From G963662985 sp963662985 (GTDB lineage Bacteria > Chloroflexota > Anaerolineae > Anaerolineales > UBA11579), in contig OY760067.1 of NCBI GenBank assembly GCA_963662985.1, positions 2,046,001 through 2,110,000 of the forward strand: 64,000 nucleotides of DNA, written 5' to 3'. Positions 16,430 through 25,676 of this stretch are shown one piece after another; position 1 is the stretch's first letter; every line of letters begins with the position of its first letter. Below the pieces are notes generated by a model, which ran no database searches, was not told the origin of the DNA, and saw only the letters and a program-made list of their open reading frames with translations. A program made the translations under genes and the position numbers.

Positions 16430-18370
16430 ATGAAATTGTCAAAAATTATTCATCAATGGGAAAATCAAATAAAAATTGTTAATAATTGGTTTCTTCAAAT
16501 TTTTATACTAACATTAATATTCTTTGTTATTAAATTTTTTCATATCGATATTTTTTTAATCCCAATAGGATTATCAGTGAAAGAAATTGATTCTCAGATG
16601 AAAATAAGTATTTTAGAGACTTTAGTTAGTTTTATTTCAATTATTGTGCCTTTATTAATCATTCCTGTTGAAATGCTAGGTGGAAGAAATGAATTTCTAA
16701 AAGATATTTATTTAAAAGCAACTAATTTTATCCCTTTAATAGTTTTTTCTTTAATATTACTATTAACTAATATTTTTTCATTGTTTACTTCAAATTATGG
16801 TGTATATTCTTTTTTATATTTTGGTTTAATTTGTTTATTTCTTAATTTATTTATTATTATTGAAAATATTGATATAGAATCTATAGATTATAGAGAATTT
16901 TTTATTAAGTTAATTTATTTTATTTTGATAATTTTTAGTATTATATTTTTTATTTATTATATTCTTGAATTTTTAATAAAAATACTGCATTTTGAAATAA
17001 CTTTTGAAAATTTTATTGTAAAATATTTTTTTTCCATTTATAAAAATTCATTATTACAGGTAGATGAATTTGTGATTATATTCCAAGCAATTAGTATAAT
17101 TTTTTTAGTTTTAAAGATTATCCCTGTAGTTATTTATTTAATTGAAATAAAAAATAATAGAATGAGAATGTCTCTTATAAAACAATTTTTTAGTTATTAT
17201 TGCACATTAGAAAAAATAAAAATTAACGACCAAAAAAATTTAAAATTTCGATCATATATTGATAAAGTAAAAAATAATAGAAAAAAATTTGAAGTAATTG
17301 AATTAGAAAAAATTTATAATTACCTGGAATTAGATTATATAAATGATGAATTTTTTAATTTATTAGACCAGACAAATTTGTTTTATGCTGACAAATTGTT
17401 TATTTTATTGCTTTATTTTAATCTAAATTTAGAAAATATATTTAATCAAATATCAAAATTAATATGTGAATTAATCCAAAATAATACAAAAATTAATATT
17501 GATACATGGATAAGTTTTTACTGGGATTTTGCAACTCATAAAAAATATTACAATTATAAAAATATTGATATCTTAATTAATAATATTTTTTCAATAAATT
17601 TAGAATTACCTATAAATAATTTAAATTTTTATTATGCTTTAAACTCTATTTATAATGAAATTGATTTAGATATAACCAATAATGAGAGTCAAAGAATAAA
17701 TGATTACTTAATTGTATTTATTGATATTTATAATTTAATTAATAAGTATAAAAAAAATAATAAGGAATATTTTAATAGTTGGTTTTTTAATTTTAAAAAA
17801 TATCTAATAAATTCATTAGAATTTAACAGCTTTATTTGGGATAAAATTTTTTTACAAGCATATTTGAATGAAGATTTTGAATTAATAAAAAAATTATTAA
17901 AGATAAAAACACAATCTAATTTGGAAAATAACACAGAAATTTCTATACCAATTGAAATTTTTTCTCACTTATGCTTAAGAATATATAATGATATAGGAAA
18001 TGATTTTGATAATAATGTTTTCAATCTATTTATTAATGATTTTTCTTATAATCGTAATAATATCAATTTATTATTTAATGATTATATAAAAAAGAAAGAT
18101 AAAATATTTATGTTTGAAATTAATAAGACTTATTATAATAATATTAACTTACAAAAATATTATTTTGATGATTATGATGATTTATCAAGCCTAGATTATT
18201 TATTCTCAATTTTATATTTATTAGATTTACTTAATTTAATTACTTCAAATTTTAAAGAAATAAAAAAGATAACTTTATTTTATGAAAATAAGAATCATAA
18301 TTTATATGATGAGATTAATAAGTATAAAAATGAATTAAATAATATAACAAAAAAGATTACATATTCATAA
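16430..18370 (+). CDS. very AT-rich large membrane protein, unknown function
   Basis: 646 residues. The first 240 hold about six hydrophobic segments (near 22-48, 60-82, 98-116, 124-143, 159-188 and 216-240). The remaining 400 are soluble, rich in Asn, Lys, Ile, Tyr and Phe, with no motif I recognise. Codon use is extremely AT-biased (AAT, AAA, TTA, ATA), unlike clpP before it and the CAP gene after it but like the RT gene at 21 kb, so it was probably acquired. It sits alone between two terminators, with AAAGGG 11 bases upstream of the ATG. A multi-helix N-terminus plus a large cytosolic domain is compatible with several defence-protein designs, but nothing in the sequence proves that. Confidence 0.75.
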   Translation: MKLSKIIHQWENQIKIVNNWFLQIFILTLIFFVIKFFHIDIFLIPIGLSVKEIDSQMKISILETLVSFISIIVPLLIIPVEMLGGRNEFLKDIYLKATNFIPLIVFSLILLLTNIFSLFTSNYGVYSFLYFGLICLFLNLFIIIENIDIESIDYREFFIKLIYFILIIFSIIFFIYYILEFLIKILHFEITFENFIVKYFFSIYKNSLLQVDEFVIIFQAISIIFLVLKIIPVVIYLIEIKNNRMRMSLIKQFFSYYCTLEKIKINDQKNLKFRSYIDKVKNNRKKFEVIELEKIYNYLELDYINDEFFNLLDQTNLFYADKLFILLLYFNLNLENIFNQISKLICELIQNNTKINIDTWISFYWDFATHKKYYNYKNIDILINNIFSINLELPINNLNFYYALNSIYNEIDLDITNNESQRINDYLIVFIDIYNLINKYKKNNKEYFNSWFFNFKKYLINSLEFNSFIWDKIFLQAYLNEDFELIKKLLKIKTQSNLENNTEISIPIEIFSHLCLRIYNDIGNDFDNNVFNLFINDFSYNRNNINLLFNDYIKKKDKIFMFEINKTYYNNINLQKYYFDDYDDLSSLDYLFSILYLLDLLNLITSNFKEIKKITLFYENKNHNLYDEINKYKNELNNITKKITYS

Positions 18371-18406
18371 TTCTTATAAAAATACTAATTATTTTTGCTA
18401 TTTAAC

Positions 18407-18446
18407 AAAACTAAAAGCGCTGCAATTACAGAGCTTTTAGTTTTTT
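18407..18446. terminator. bidirectional intrinsic terminator
   Basis: CTAAAAGC plus CTG (18411-18422) pairs with CAG plus GCTTTTAG (18429-18440), flanked by A and T runs, between convergent genes. Confidence 0.85.
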
Positions 18447-18458
18447 ATATTATTTAGC

Positions 18459-19361
18459 TTAATAAGAAGTAGCAAAATCAGCCACAATAAAAGTTTGATA
18501 TTGAGTAGCAGGGTTATCCGCCACACCAAGGCCGATTTCGATGAAGACGGGGGAGAGGATGTTGTCTCGGGCGTTGGTGTCGTTCATCCAAGCGGCGACC
18601 ACTTTTTGCGGGTCTTGATACACCCCGGCAATGTTCTCTCCAGCCGAAGCGGTGTTGTAGTTGACTAAGCTGAGGCGTTGGCTCAGGTCAAGGCCGTTGC
18701 TGGAAGTGTGCACCAGCTGGTCTTGTTGGGAGAGATCATTGGCGAAGTTTTGGGCAGCGGTAGTGAGTTTTTCGTTGAATTTAAGCGGGTTGTAGCCAAT
18801 CAAGGCGCGCTCTTGGTTGATGTAATACAGCAAATCATTGATATATTGCCCATTGAGTTCCTGTCCGAGGGCGCCGTATTTTGCTTCGGGGTCTTCGGTG
18901 ATAATCAGATCTTTATATTGAGCCAGGTTGCCTGAACCGAGCAGGAATGAAGTGTGCATCCAGCAGGTGAAACGATCATCTTCTGCATCGGGCTCGCCTA
19001 AGATGAAGGTACCAGAGGGGTCAACGTCGATGATCGTGCCGGTAGTGTCTTTGAATTTGTAGGCAACGATGGAGGAATTCAGGTCAGGTTTGGAGAAACA
19101 GTTAACCAAGTCAACGGTTTTATAGCGCGGGGGCAGGTTATCTACTGCGAGAGTGGGGATAGCGGTGTTGGTCGGATAAGGAGTGGGGGAGGGAATGGGG
19201 GTGAGGGTGGCGGTTGCGGTGAAGGTAGCTGTCGGTACGAGCGTGTTGGTGGCGGTGGGAGCAGAGGTGGCAGTTGGTTCGGGGCTGAAAGCGCTACAGG
19301 AGGCGAGGGTGAGGACGAGGAGGACCAAAATGAGCACGAATAATTTGTGTATATTTTTCAT
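18459..19361 (-). CDS. CAP-domain lipoprotein
   Basis: 300 residues. A lipoprotein signal with lipobox LASC (Cys about residue 22) is followed by a 50-residue Thr/Pro/Ala-rich linker (repeated PTAT and TPTP-like units). A compact Cys-containing region (about 75-150) precedes a C-terminal CAP/SCP domain (about 168-298), with LLYYINQERALIGYNPL, AQNFANDLSQQ, SAGENIAGVYQDP and VVAAWMNDTNARDNILSP. It is expected to be lipid-anchored on the outer face of the membrane. It is a second, unrelated-architecture CAP protein besides the one at 4.6 kb. A GAGA purine box precedes the ATG. Confidence 0.85.
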   Translation of the reverse strand: MKNIHKLFVLILVLLVLTLASCSAFSPEPTATSAPTATNTLVPTATFTATATLTPIPSPTPYPTNTAIPTLAVDNLPPRYKTVDLVNCFSKPDLNSSIVAYKFKDTTGTIIDVDPSGTFILGEPDAEDDRFTCWMHTSFLLGSGNLAQYKDLIITEDPEAKYGALGQELNGQYINDLLYYINQERALIGYNPLKFNEKLTTAAQNFANDLSQQDQLVHTSSNGLDLSQRLSLVNYNTASAGENIAGVYQDPQKVVAAWMNDTNARDNILSPVFIEIGLGVADNPATQYQTFIVADFATSY

Positions 19362-19519
19362 ATTTATCTCTTTTTTTTCGCTGGTTTTGGATAATTATAT
19401 CAAGTTTTGGGGTAAAAATCGTGATTTTATTTGAGTGGGATATTAATAAGGCTTGATTGTTGATTTTATTATAAAGTAGGATATGATTATTAATGAAATT
19501 AATTTTGAGAGGTTTTGGG

Positions 19520-20698
19520 ATGGAAAAACGCATTGCTGTGCTGTTGGAGAAGTTTGAAGCGATTTATGGGGCACCGGCTGAGTTGGTTTGTCAGGCGCCG
19601 GGGCGTGTAGATTTGATGGGCTCGCATACGGATTATAATCATGGGTTTGTGCTCACCGTGGCGATCAATCAAAACGTGTTGGTAGCTGGGCGCAAGCGAA
19701 CGGATGGAATGGTGCAATTGCAATCTTTGAATATCGGAGAGGCTGATGCGTTTGCGCTGCAAGCTCCGGTACCGATGGCGCAGAAAAAAGAAACTTCTTG
19801 GACAAATTTTGTGCGCGGCATGTTTGATGTAATGTTACGCGATGGCCTGTCGCTGAATGGCTATGATTTGTTGTTTGAAAGTGACATTCCTTTGGGTAGC
19901 GGGGTGAGCAGCTCGGCCGCCTTGGAAGTGGCTGTGGGGGTATTTTTGAATGCGGGCGATCAGTTGGGATTGGAGATGTTGGCGATTCCGAAGATAGCCC
20001 AGCGAGTGGAGAATGACTATATTGGGGTGCAAAGTGGGATTATGGATCAGTATTCTTCGGCTTTTGGCAAGGCAGGGCATGCGATTTTGTTAGATTGTGA
20101 CACTCTGACGCATACAACCTCGACCGTTTCAGAGGAGATGGCGATTGTGGTGTGTAACACCAATGTACCCCGCGAGCTGAAAGGCAGTGAGTATAATGAT
20201 CGACGCGCGGATTGTGAAGCAGGGGTGAAGGCTTTGCAAGCTTTTGACCCGAGTTTGAAGACTTTGCGGGATGTTTCAGTGAATTTCTTTTTAGCACATG
20301 AGGAGTCTTTGGACGAACGTGTGGCCCGCCGATGTCGTTTCATTTTGGAAGAAAATTTGCGTGTGTTGACTATTGCGGAAGCTGTGGGCAAGAAGGATGA
20401 GGAGAAAATTCGAAATTTGATGTTGGATTCTTTTCAGGGCAGCCATGCTTTATATGAGATTTCCTCGCCAGCCAATGACGCAATGATGTTAGCCATGATG
20501 GATGCGCCAGGGTTTATTGGTGGGCGAATCGCAGGTGCTGGTTTTGGGGGGTGCAATGTGGCTTTAATTGAGAAGGATGCGCTTGAGGCGTTTGAGGCAG
20601 CTGTGCGAGAGAGGTATGCGATGTTGATGGGGGGCGTGGAAGCCACGTTTTTGGTGGTGAGCCCTTCGGATGGGGCTGGAGTAGTGAGTCAAGATTAA
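19520..20698 (+). CDS. galK: galactokinase (GHMP kinase)
   Basis: 392 residues; phosphorylates galactose to galactose 1-phosphate (Leloir pathway). Shows the galactokinase signature GRVDLMGSHTDYNHG (about 32-46), the GHMP ATP loop PLGSGVSSSAALEVA, the catalytic-Asp segment GVQSGIMDQY and the C-terminal GGRIAGAGFGGCNVALI. The frame is open from 19493, but GAGAGG at 19507-19512 lies 7 bases before ATG 19520. No galT or galE is adjacent. The signature has V-D-L-M and S where many enzymes have N-L-I-G-E, so a related sugar substrate is possible. Confidence 0.88.
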   Translation: MEKRIAVLLEKFEAIYGAPAELVCQAPGRVDLMGSHTDYNHGFVLTVAINQNVLVAGRKRTDGMVQLQSLNIGEADAFALQAPVPMAQKKETSWTNFVRGMFDVMLRDGLSLNGYDLLFESDIPLGSGVSSSAALEVAVGVFLNAGDQLGLEMLAIPKIAQRVENDYIGVQSGIMDQYSSAFGKAGHAILLDCDTLTHTTSTVSEEMAIVVCNTNVPRELKGSEYNDRRADCEAGVKALQAFDPSLKTLRDVSVNFFLAHEESLDERVARRCRFILEENLRVLTIAEAVGKKDEEKIRNLMLDSFQGSHALYEISSPANDAMMLAMMDAPGFIGGRIAGAGFGGCNVALIEKDALEAFEAAVRERYAMLMGGVEATFLVVSPSDGAGVVSQD

Positions 20699-20703
20699 TA
20701 CGG

Positions 20704-20731
20704 TTGACAGTCTTGATGAATGGAGTATAAT
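20704..20731 (+). promoter_or_regulatory. tRNA-Arg promoter
   Basis: TTGACA (20704-20709), 16-base spacer, TATAAT (20726-20731). Confidence 0.88.
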
Positions 20732-20748
20732 CATTAGGCAGTTTTTAA

Positions 20749-20821
20749 GCGCCCTTAGCTCAATGGATAGAGTAACTGACTTCGAATCAGCAGGTTGGGG
20801 GTTCGAGTCCCTCAGGGCGCG
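20749..20821 (+). tRNA. tRNA-Arg (anticodon UCG), island integration site
   Basis: Acceptor GCGCCCT (20749-20755) pairs with AGGGCGC (20814-20820), discriminator G. The anticodon stem CTGA/TCAG holds loop CTTCGAA, giving anticodon UCG; the T arm contains GGTTCGAGTCC. CCA is not encoded. The tRNA is complete; its 3' half and the following terminator recur as partial copies at 40.14 and 41.99 kb. Confidence 0.95.
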
Positions 20822-20860
20822 CTGTTCAAGCCGACGAGAAATCGTTGGCTTTTTTGTTTT
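20779..20860 (+). repeat. att copy 1 (native tRNA-Arg 3' half and terminator)
   Basis: Begins at ACTTCGAATC in the anticodon arm and runs through the tRNA end and terminator hairpin. It is 82 bp and matches the copy at 40136 with one mismatch. Confidence 0.93.
20828..20856 (+). terminator. terminator after tRNA-Arg, part of the att repeat
   Basis: AAGCCGACGA (20828-20837) pairs with TCGTTGGCTT (20842-20851) around a GAAA loop, followed by T residues. The same hairpin occurs in both downstream att copies. Confidence 0.92.
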
Positions 20861-20956
20861 AATATGTAATAATGAATATGTGTCAAACACGGTTCTTAGA
20901 TGTGGGGTATTTATTTTAATAAATTCTCTGAATTATATAAAGAAAATGAGTTTTTT

Positions 20957-23900
20957 ATGAATGAAAAATTTTTTGAAAAAGATTTTTTTGATAATTTATT
21001 AATTTTAACTAAAAGATATTATTACCATGAGCGCACTAATTTGTTTTTACGTGAACGAATTTCTCAATTAAATAATTCTGATATTAAAAATTTAAAAGAC
21101 AATTTTGAAATTTTATTTGAACTGAACAATAATAATATTAATGACAATAATATTATTATTGATATTTTAAATAAAATAAATTTTAGAATTTTACCTAAAA
21201 ATTTAGAATTTTCAGATAATAACAATGATAAAAAAGATTTTATATCTAATATCTTAACATCAAAGAATTTTTATGTTAAACAAGTAAATTATTTTATTGA
21301 TGCTCCAATTGAGGTAATGATTCTTTCTATGTTATGGACTATTACTGTAGGGAAATTATTAGATGATGAATTAAGTGAAGAGTGCTATGGTAATAGAATT
21401 AACAATAATATTTATTCAAAGTTAAATGAAAATATTATAAAAAACATATCAGTTTTTGATTATTATGTAAAACCATATAATGAATGGAGAGATAATGCAA
21501 TTAACAATAGTTTAAAGAATTTGGAAAATAAAAATAATATTTTGTTAATTGGCTTGGATATTAAAGGATGTTTTTATTATTTGAATGATAAAAATCCAAA
21601 TCAAATTGATTTGTTAATTGAAAAAAAATTAATTGACAAACCTCTTCTTCAAGAAAAGTATAAAGGCATTAATAAAATAATTAATATGATTAATTTTGAA
21701 TATCATAAAAAAATAAAAAATTTTTTAAAGAATTCCCATAAGATTTTTGATAATACTCCTCTTGTAGATGAGGGTTTACCTATTGGTTTGCCTTCTTCAG
21801 CAGTTTTAGCAAATTGGAGACTAAAAAAATTTGATGACAATATAAAAAAAATAAATTATACATATTATGGAAGATATGTAGATGATATTTTATTATGCAT
21901 TCCAAACCCATATCAAATTGAAAAATGTAACGATATAAATTCAGTTATTTCTCAAGTATTTATAAAAAATGAGATACTAGAAATTATCAAAGATGATAAA
22001 GAGATAAATAAATCTTCAGATTGTAAAAAGTCAGAATTTAAGTATAAAATTTTAGATTATGATCATTTATTTATTCAGTCTGAAAAAATTTCTATTCATT
22101 ACTATCGATATGATTCAGATTGGTCTAGTTTAGAGACCTTTAAAGAAGAGTTAAAACAACAAGCTTCTGAATTTCGCTTTCTTCCTGAGCGAGATGAAAA
22201 TTCAGTTAAATTTAATATCAATGAATATATGTTTAATGGGGAAAGTAATAAATTTAGAAATATTATAGGTATAAAAGAGAATAAATTAAAATTATCAAAT
22301 TATTTATATAAAAAAATCCTTGAAGTTTGGTTAAGTAATAATCAAATATTGAAAAATGATATTGAATATCTAAAGAGATTTTTTAAAGGAAAAAATATTT
22401 TTGAGTTTAGTATTTTTTGGGAACGATTTTTTACTTTATTATCAGCTTCAAAGAACAATAATGAAATATATCATTTTTACTATTTGTTTTTACGAACAAT
22501 AGAAAAAATTAGTTGTTCAAAATGTTTAAAAGATAGTTTGGAATTTCAAGAGTTGATAATAAAAGATTTGAAAAATTATTTACAAATTTCTTTATTAATA
22601 TCAATTAGTTATTTAGATGAGAAAAATAGAAAAAAATTTATTGATATATTTAAAATTAATAATAGTTCAAATGAAAAACAATTTTCTTTTAATGATTCTA
22701 AAGAATTAGATACTTATTTAATATCTATAAGAAAAAACAGATATTTGAGAAAACAATTTATTGGATGGCCATTAATTGATTACTTAGATGATTATTATGA
22801 CTTAAATTTAATCAAATTAGATTTTTCAAAAATTGATAACTTAAATAATAATTTATCACTAACTAACATCGAAGCAGCTCCTAGATTTATTACTAAAGAT
22901 GAAATTATTCTTAATGAGTATTTATTCAAAATAAAAGAGTATATAAATGATTATTCAAAACAAATTACACCTATAAACAGCCAAAAATCTTTTAATAATT
23001 GCAATGAAGAGTTGATAGAAAAAGAAAAAGTATCCAATAATGAACAAGAAAAATCAAAAGAAAATGAAAATTCAGAAAAAAATGATGATTGTTATAGTTT
23101 TAAAATTAAAGATATAAATAATAAAACCCCCATAAAACATAATGATCAATTTATTATTGGAATAAGTAATTTAAAGGTTGAGGAAAAAGAATACAGAAAT
23201 AGCTATTTATATAATGAAAAACCAGTTTTAAGTTTAGAACGCCAGCAAAAATTTTTTAAATTAATAAACGAATCAATAACAAAAAATAAATGTGATTTAA
23301 TCATTTTTCCTGAAATAAGCGTTCCAGTTGCATGGATACCATTTATCACCCATTCTGCTAGAAGACATCAAGTTGGTATTGTTTTTGGAGTGGAACATTG
23401 GGTTATTAATAAGAATGATAAGAAAATAATATTGAATTTAGTATGTACTGCTTTACCTTATATAGAAAATGATTTGAATGAATGCTTTGTTAATTTAAGA
23501 AATAAGAATCATTATTCTCCTAGTGAAATCAAAGAATTTACTGGATTAAATTATGAAATTCCACAACACGAGAAATCAGAGTATCCCATTTTTGATTATA
23601 GAAATTGTGTTTTTACTGTTTTCAATTGTTTTGAGGTTACAGACATAAAAGATCGAAGTAAATTTAGAGCAAATATTGATCTATTTATTACAATAGCATA
23701 TAACAGAGATAAAAATTATTTTTCAAATATAATGGAATCAGTAACAAGAGATTTACATTGTTATGTTGCTTATGCAAATACATCTAATTATGGCGATTCT
23801 ATGTTAATTCATCCGAAAGAAACTGCATTAATTAATAAAATTAGAGTAACTGGTGGATTAGACCCTGTTTTATTAAAAGATAAACTAGAAATAAGGGAAT

Positions 23901-24007
23901 TAAGGGAGTTTCAAACATTTGATTCAATTTCAGATAAAAAGGAATTTAAGCCTTTACCAGCAGGATTTAATAAAATGGACGCAATTAATAGAAATATGAA
24001 AAAATGA
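20957..24007 (+). CDS. defence-associated reverse transcriptase with C-terminal nitrilase domain (DRT1/UG1 type)
   Basis: About 1016 residues. The N-terminal half is a reverse transcriptase: motif A region LLIGLDIKGCF (Asp near 201), LPIGLPSSAVLANWRL (motif B type) and the catalytic YVDD near 307-310. After a Lys/Glu/Asn-rich linker the last 285 residues form a carbon-nitrogen hydrolase (nitrilase) domain with the complete triad: Glu in FPEISVP (about 786), Lys in NLRNKNHY (about 850) and Cys in FNCFEVTD (about 891). RT-nitrilase fusion is the hallmark of class UG1, the DRT type 1 antiphage system. The start at 20957 is chosen over 20900 because homology-like sequence begins there; the ribosome site is weak. 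It is very AT-rich, the first island gene after the tRNA. Confidence 0.9.
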   Translation: MNEKFFEKDFFDNLLILTKRYYYHERTNLFLRERISQLNNSDIKNLKDNFEILFELNNNNINDNNIIIDILNKINFRILPKNLEFSDNNNDKKDFISNILTSKNFYVKQVNYFIDAPIEVMILSMLWTITVGKLLDDELSEECYGNRINNNIYSKLNENIIKNISVFDYYVKPYNEWRDNAINNSLKNLENKNNILLIGLDIKGCFYYLNDKNPNQIDLLIEKKLIDKPLLQEKYKGINKIINMINFEYHKKIKNFLKNSHKIFDNTPLVDEGLPIGLPSSAVLANWRLKKFDDNIKKINYTYYGRYVDDILLCIPNPYQIEKCNDINSVISQVFIKNEILEIIKDDKEINKSSDCKKSEFKYKILDYDHLFIQSEKISIHYYRYDSDWSSLETFKEELKQQASEFRFLPERDENSVKFNINEYMFNGESNKFRNIIGIKENKLKLSNYLYKKILEVWLSNNQILKNDIEYLKRFFKGKNIFEFSIFWERFFTLLSASKNNNEIYHFYYLFLRTIEKISCSKCLKDSLEFQELIIKDLKNYLQISLLISISYLDEKNRKKFIDIFKINNSSNEKQFSFNDSKELDTYLISIRKNRYLRKQFIGWPLIDYLDDYYDLNLIKLDFSKIDNLNNNLSLTNIEAAPRFITKDEIILNEYLFKIKEYINDYSKQITPINSQKSFNNCNEELIEKEKVSNNEQEKSKENENSEKNDDCYSFKIKDINNKTPIKHNDQFIIGISNLKVEEKEYRNSYLYNEKPVLSLERQQKFFKLINESITKNKCDLIIFPEISVPVAWIPFITHSARRHQVGIVFGVEHWVINKNDKKIILNLVCTALPYIENDLNECFVNLRNKNHYSPSEIKEFTGLNYEIPQHEKSEYPIFDYRNCVFTVFNCFEVTDIKDRSKFRANIDLFITIAYNRDKNYFSNIMESVTRDLHCYVAYANTSNYGDSMLIHPKETALINKIRVTGGLDPVLLKDKLEIRELREFQTFDSISDKKEFKPLPAGFNKMDAINRNMKK

Positions 24008-24182
24008 TAAAAATTTGATTAAATTTATATATTTCTTTTGATTTGGTTCTAGTAATTTTTATGCTAGAGAGCTTATTGTTTATTGCTAAAGCAAGAAAAT
24101 AATCCTTTTGAGCGATATCAAGCGGATATTTGAGAGTTCTTCGATTGATTAGCTCAAGTTGTTGTCTAGTTAATTTCTTCAT
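23985..24182 (-). pseudogene. truncated AbiEii-type toxin (N-terminal fragment)
   Basis: The ATG at 24182 overlaps the last 17 bases of the AbiEi-like antitoxin gene, the usual AbiEi-AbiEii coupling. The first 34 residues resemble the start of AbiEii/nucleotidyltransferase toxins (LTRQQLELINRRTLK, then PLDIAQKDYFLALAI). Family resemblance stops near 24081, before the expected KGGTAL-type catalytic motif, and the frame ends at 23985 inside the 3' end of the convergent RT gene. The toxin has therefore lost its catalytic part, probably when the RT segment joined this locus. Confidence 0.7.
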
Positions 24183-24954
24183 CGATGTATTGTTTAAAGT
24201 ATTCGTCATAATATAATTTCCATTTATGATTATACAGGTTGCTATCTGAATTTGTTATATAGGAAACGCTTTTTGAAGATTCTACAGACTTTAATAATTT
24301 TTGGCTATCTATCTTTGCTAAATCAAATAAAAAACCAAAAATACGCTGTGTGGTGAGATTGGCTTGGAAAAGAAATTGATGAAATTGTTCAAAATCTATT
24401 TGATCTTGATAATCGAGTAGCTTTTCAAGAACAATATCTGTTGAATAGCGAGTACGATGAAATTGAATTAAATCGATTAAAGCCTTCTCAATAGTCGCTA
24501 TCTTAACATCCTGGCCTTCCACTTCTTGAGTATGCCAACCATAAAAATTTGATTTACTGGTTTTGATGAAATTGTACGTAACACCATCAATAGAGCGAGA
24601 CGCTTTTTGAACTAAAGAAATTGAATTGATTGTAGCGAGATATTGATTAAATAAACCATGGTATTGAAGGGCTGATTCAAATGAGATATAAGATTTTTCA
24701 ACAAGGTGGTTCACAATGGCGATATGTGAGATTGCTAAAGAACCTCTTGAAGAAAACTCTGAAATAACATAAACACCTTTCTTTATTCTAGTAAGCCAAC
24801 CCTGATTGACTAACTTGCTAATCCGGATTCTTGCATATTCAATCTCCTCATCAAATAGAGAAATTAATTGTTCAAAAGTAACGACAGAACCATAATTGAT
24901 GATGGCCAGCTCTAAAATTTCAGTATCCGTATGGGTTAATGATATTCGTTTCAT
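24166..24954 (-). CDS. AbiEi-family antitoxin / transcriptional regulator
   Basis: 262 residues. An N-terminal winged helix (about 1-65, with FEQLISLFDEEIEYARIRIS and GWLTRIKKGVYV) is followed by the AbiEi core: a YISFESALQYHGL segment and IATIEKALIDLIQF. In type IV AbiE systems this protein represses its own operon and counters the nucleotidyltransferase toxin AbiEii. Here only a fragment of that toxin follows, so the antitoxin is orphaned. The upstream region is extremely AT-rich; a TATTAT box lies 6 bases before the ATG with no clear ribosome site. It diverges from the PolB2-like operon across a 150-bp gap. Confidence 0.82.
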   Translation of the reverse strand: MKRISLTHTDTEILELAIINYGSVVTFEQLISLFDEEIEYARIRISKLVNQGWLTRIKKGVYVISEFSSRGSLAISHIAIVNHLVEKSYISFESALQYHGLFNQYLATINSISLVQKASRSIDGVTYNFIKTSKSNFYGWHTQEVEGQDVKIATIEKALIDLIQFHRTRYSTDIVLEKLLDYQDQIDFEQFHQFLFQANLTTQRIFGFLFDLAKIDSQKLLKSVESSKSVSYITNSDSNLYNHKWKLYYDEYFKQYIDEEIN

Positions 24955-25104
24955 ATATAGATAATATCATTATTTATATATTATGTATATATAAAAAAAA
25001 TTATATTTGATGCTAAGAAATACTGTAAAGTTTTTAATCGATTTTTTCTACATAATAATCTTAAAAAATCCCCTTAATTAGAACAATGGTGCTAAATTTA
25101 ACCT

Positions 25105-25668
25105 ATGAAAGAACTAGTACCTATTCTCAATGAGTTTCAATTTAATCATGGTATCGTCACAATTATTGCACCAGATAAAGAAACGCTGTATGAGTTTTTT
25201 GATCATTTGATTGTTGAATTAATTTTGAATACATCGATTAGTGTTCTCGAATCAAGAAAATTGATTAATAAAAATAAATTTATTCATTTAATCCGACAAC
25301 GAAATAAAACCATACTTCAAGAATTTGACAATCTATATTATTACCGCCCAATTAGTATTTATCAAATTGCCTTAATCATTGAATCTATAGAAGAAATTGA
25401 GCCAATTCTAATTCCAAATTTTCTTATTCCTTTTAAAGAGGAAGGGGTTACAGAAACTGAAAAGAAAGAACAATATGAAGACCTGAAAAAAATGATTGTT
25501 CAGAAATCGAACACAAGCCCCATCATTTTAGGTTGTCGCTTAGATTGGCTAGAAGAAGTAGATTGGTTGTATCAAGATTTACAAGAAAATACAAAAACCT
25601 ATCTTTTGGAATCAATAAAGAAATTACCTTCAGGTGAAACCATCCAACTACAACAAAAACTTTTTTGA
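25105..25668 (+). CDS. degenerate RecA/KaiC-like protein of the PolB2 operon
   Basis: 187 residues. The layout resembles a RecA-superfamily core: strand GIVTIIAPDKETLYEFF where a Walker A loop would be (no GKT/S remains), ISVLESRKLINKNKFIHLIR, then YRPISIYQIALIIESI and a hydrophobic strand EPILIPNFLIPF in the Walker B position. It is probably a non-hydrolysing RecA relative. From established comparative work, as I recall it, PolB2-type polymerases are often encoded with an inactivated RecA-like ATPase and another small protein, the arrangement seen here. A repair or tolerance role is inferred. The assignment is by pattern only. Confidence 0.6.
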   Translation: MKELVPILNEFQFNHGIVTIIAPDKETLYEFFDHLIVELILNTSISVLESRKLINKNKFIHLIRQRNKTILQEFDNLYYYRPISIYQIALIIESIEEIEPILIPNFLIPFKEEGVTETEKKEQYEDLKKMIVQKSNTSPIILGCRLDWLEEVDWLYQDLQENTKTYLLESIKKLPSGETIQLQQKLF

Positions 25669-25676
25669 GGTGAACT

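Noticed and set aside
20957..24007. Retron interpretation of the reverse transcriptase
   Set aside because: The nitrilase fusion defines the UG1/DRT1 class, and I see no msr-msd-like inverted repeat upstream, where the tRNA terminator lies.
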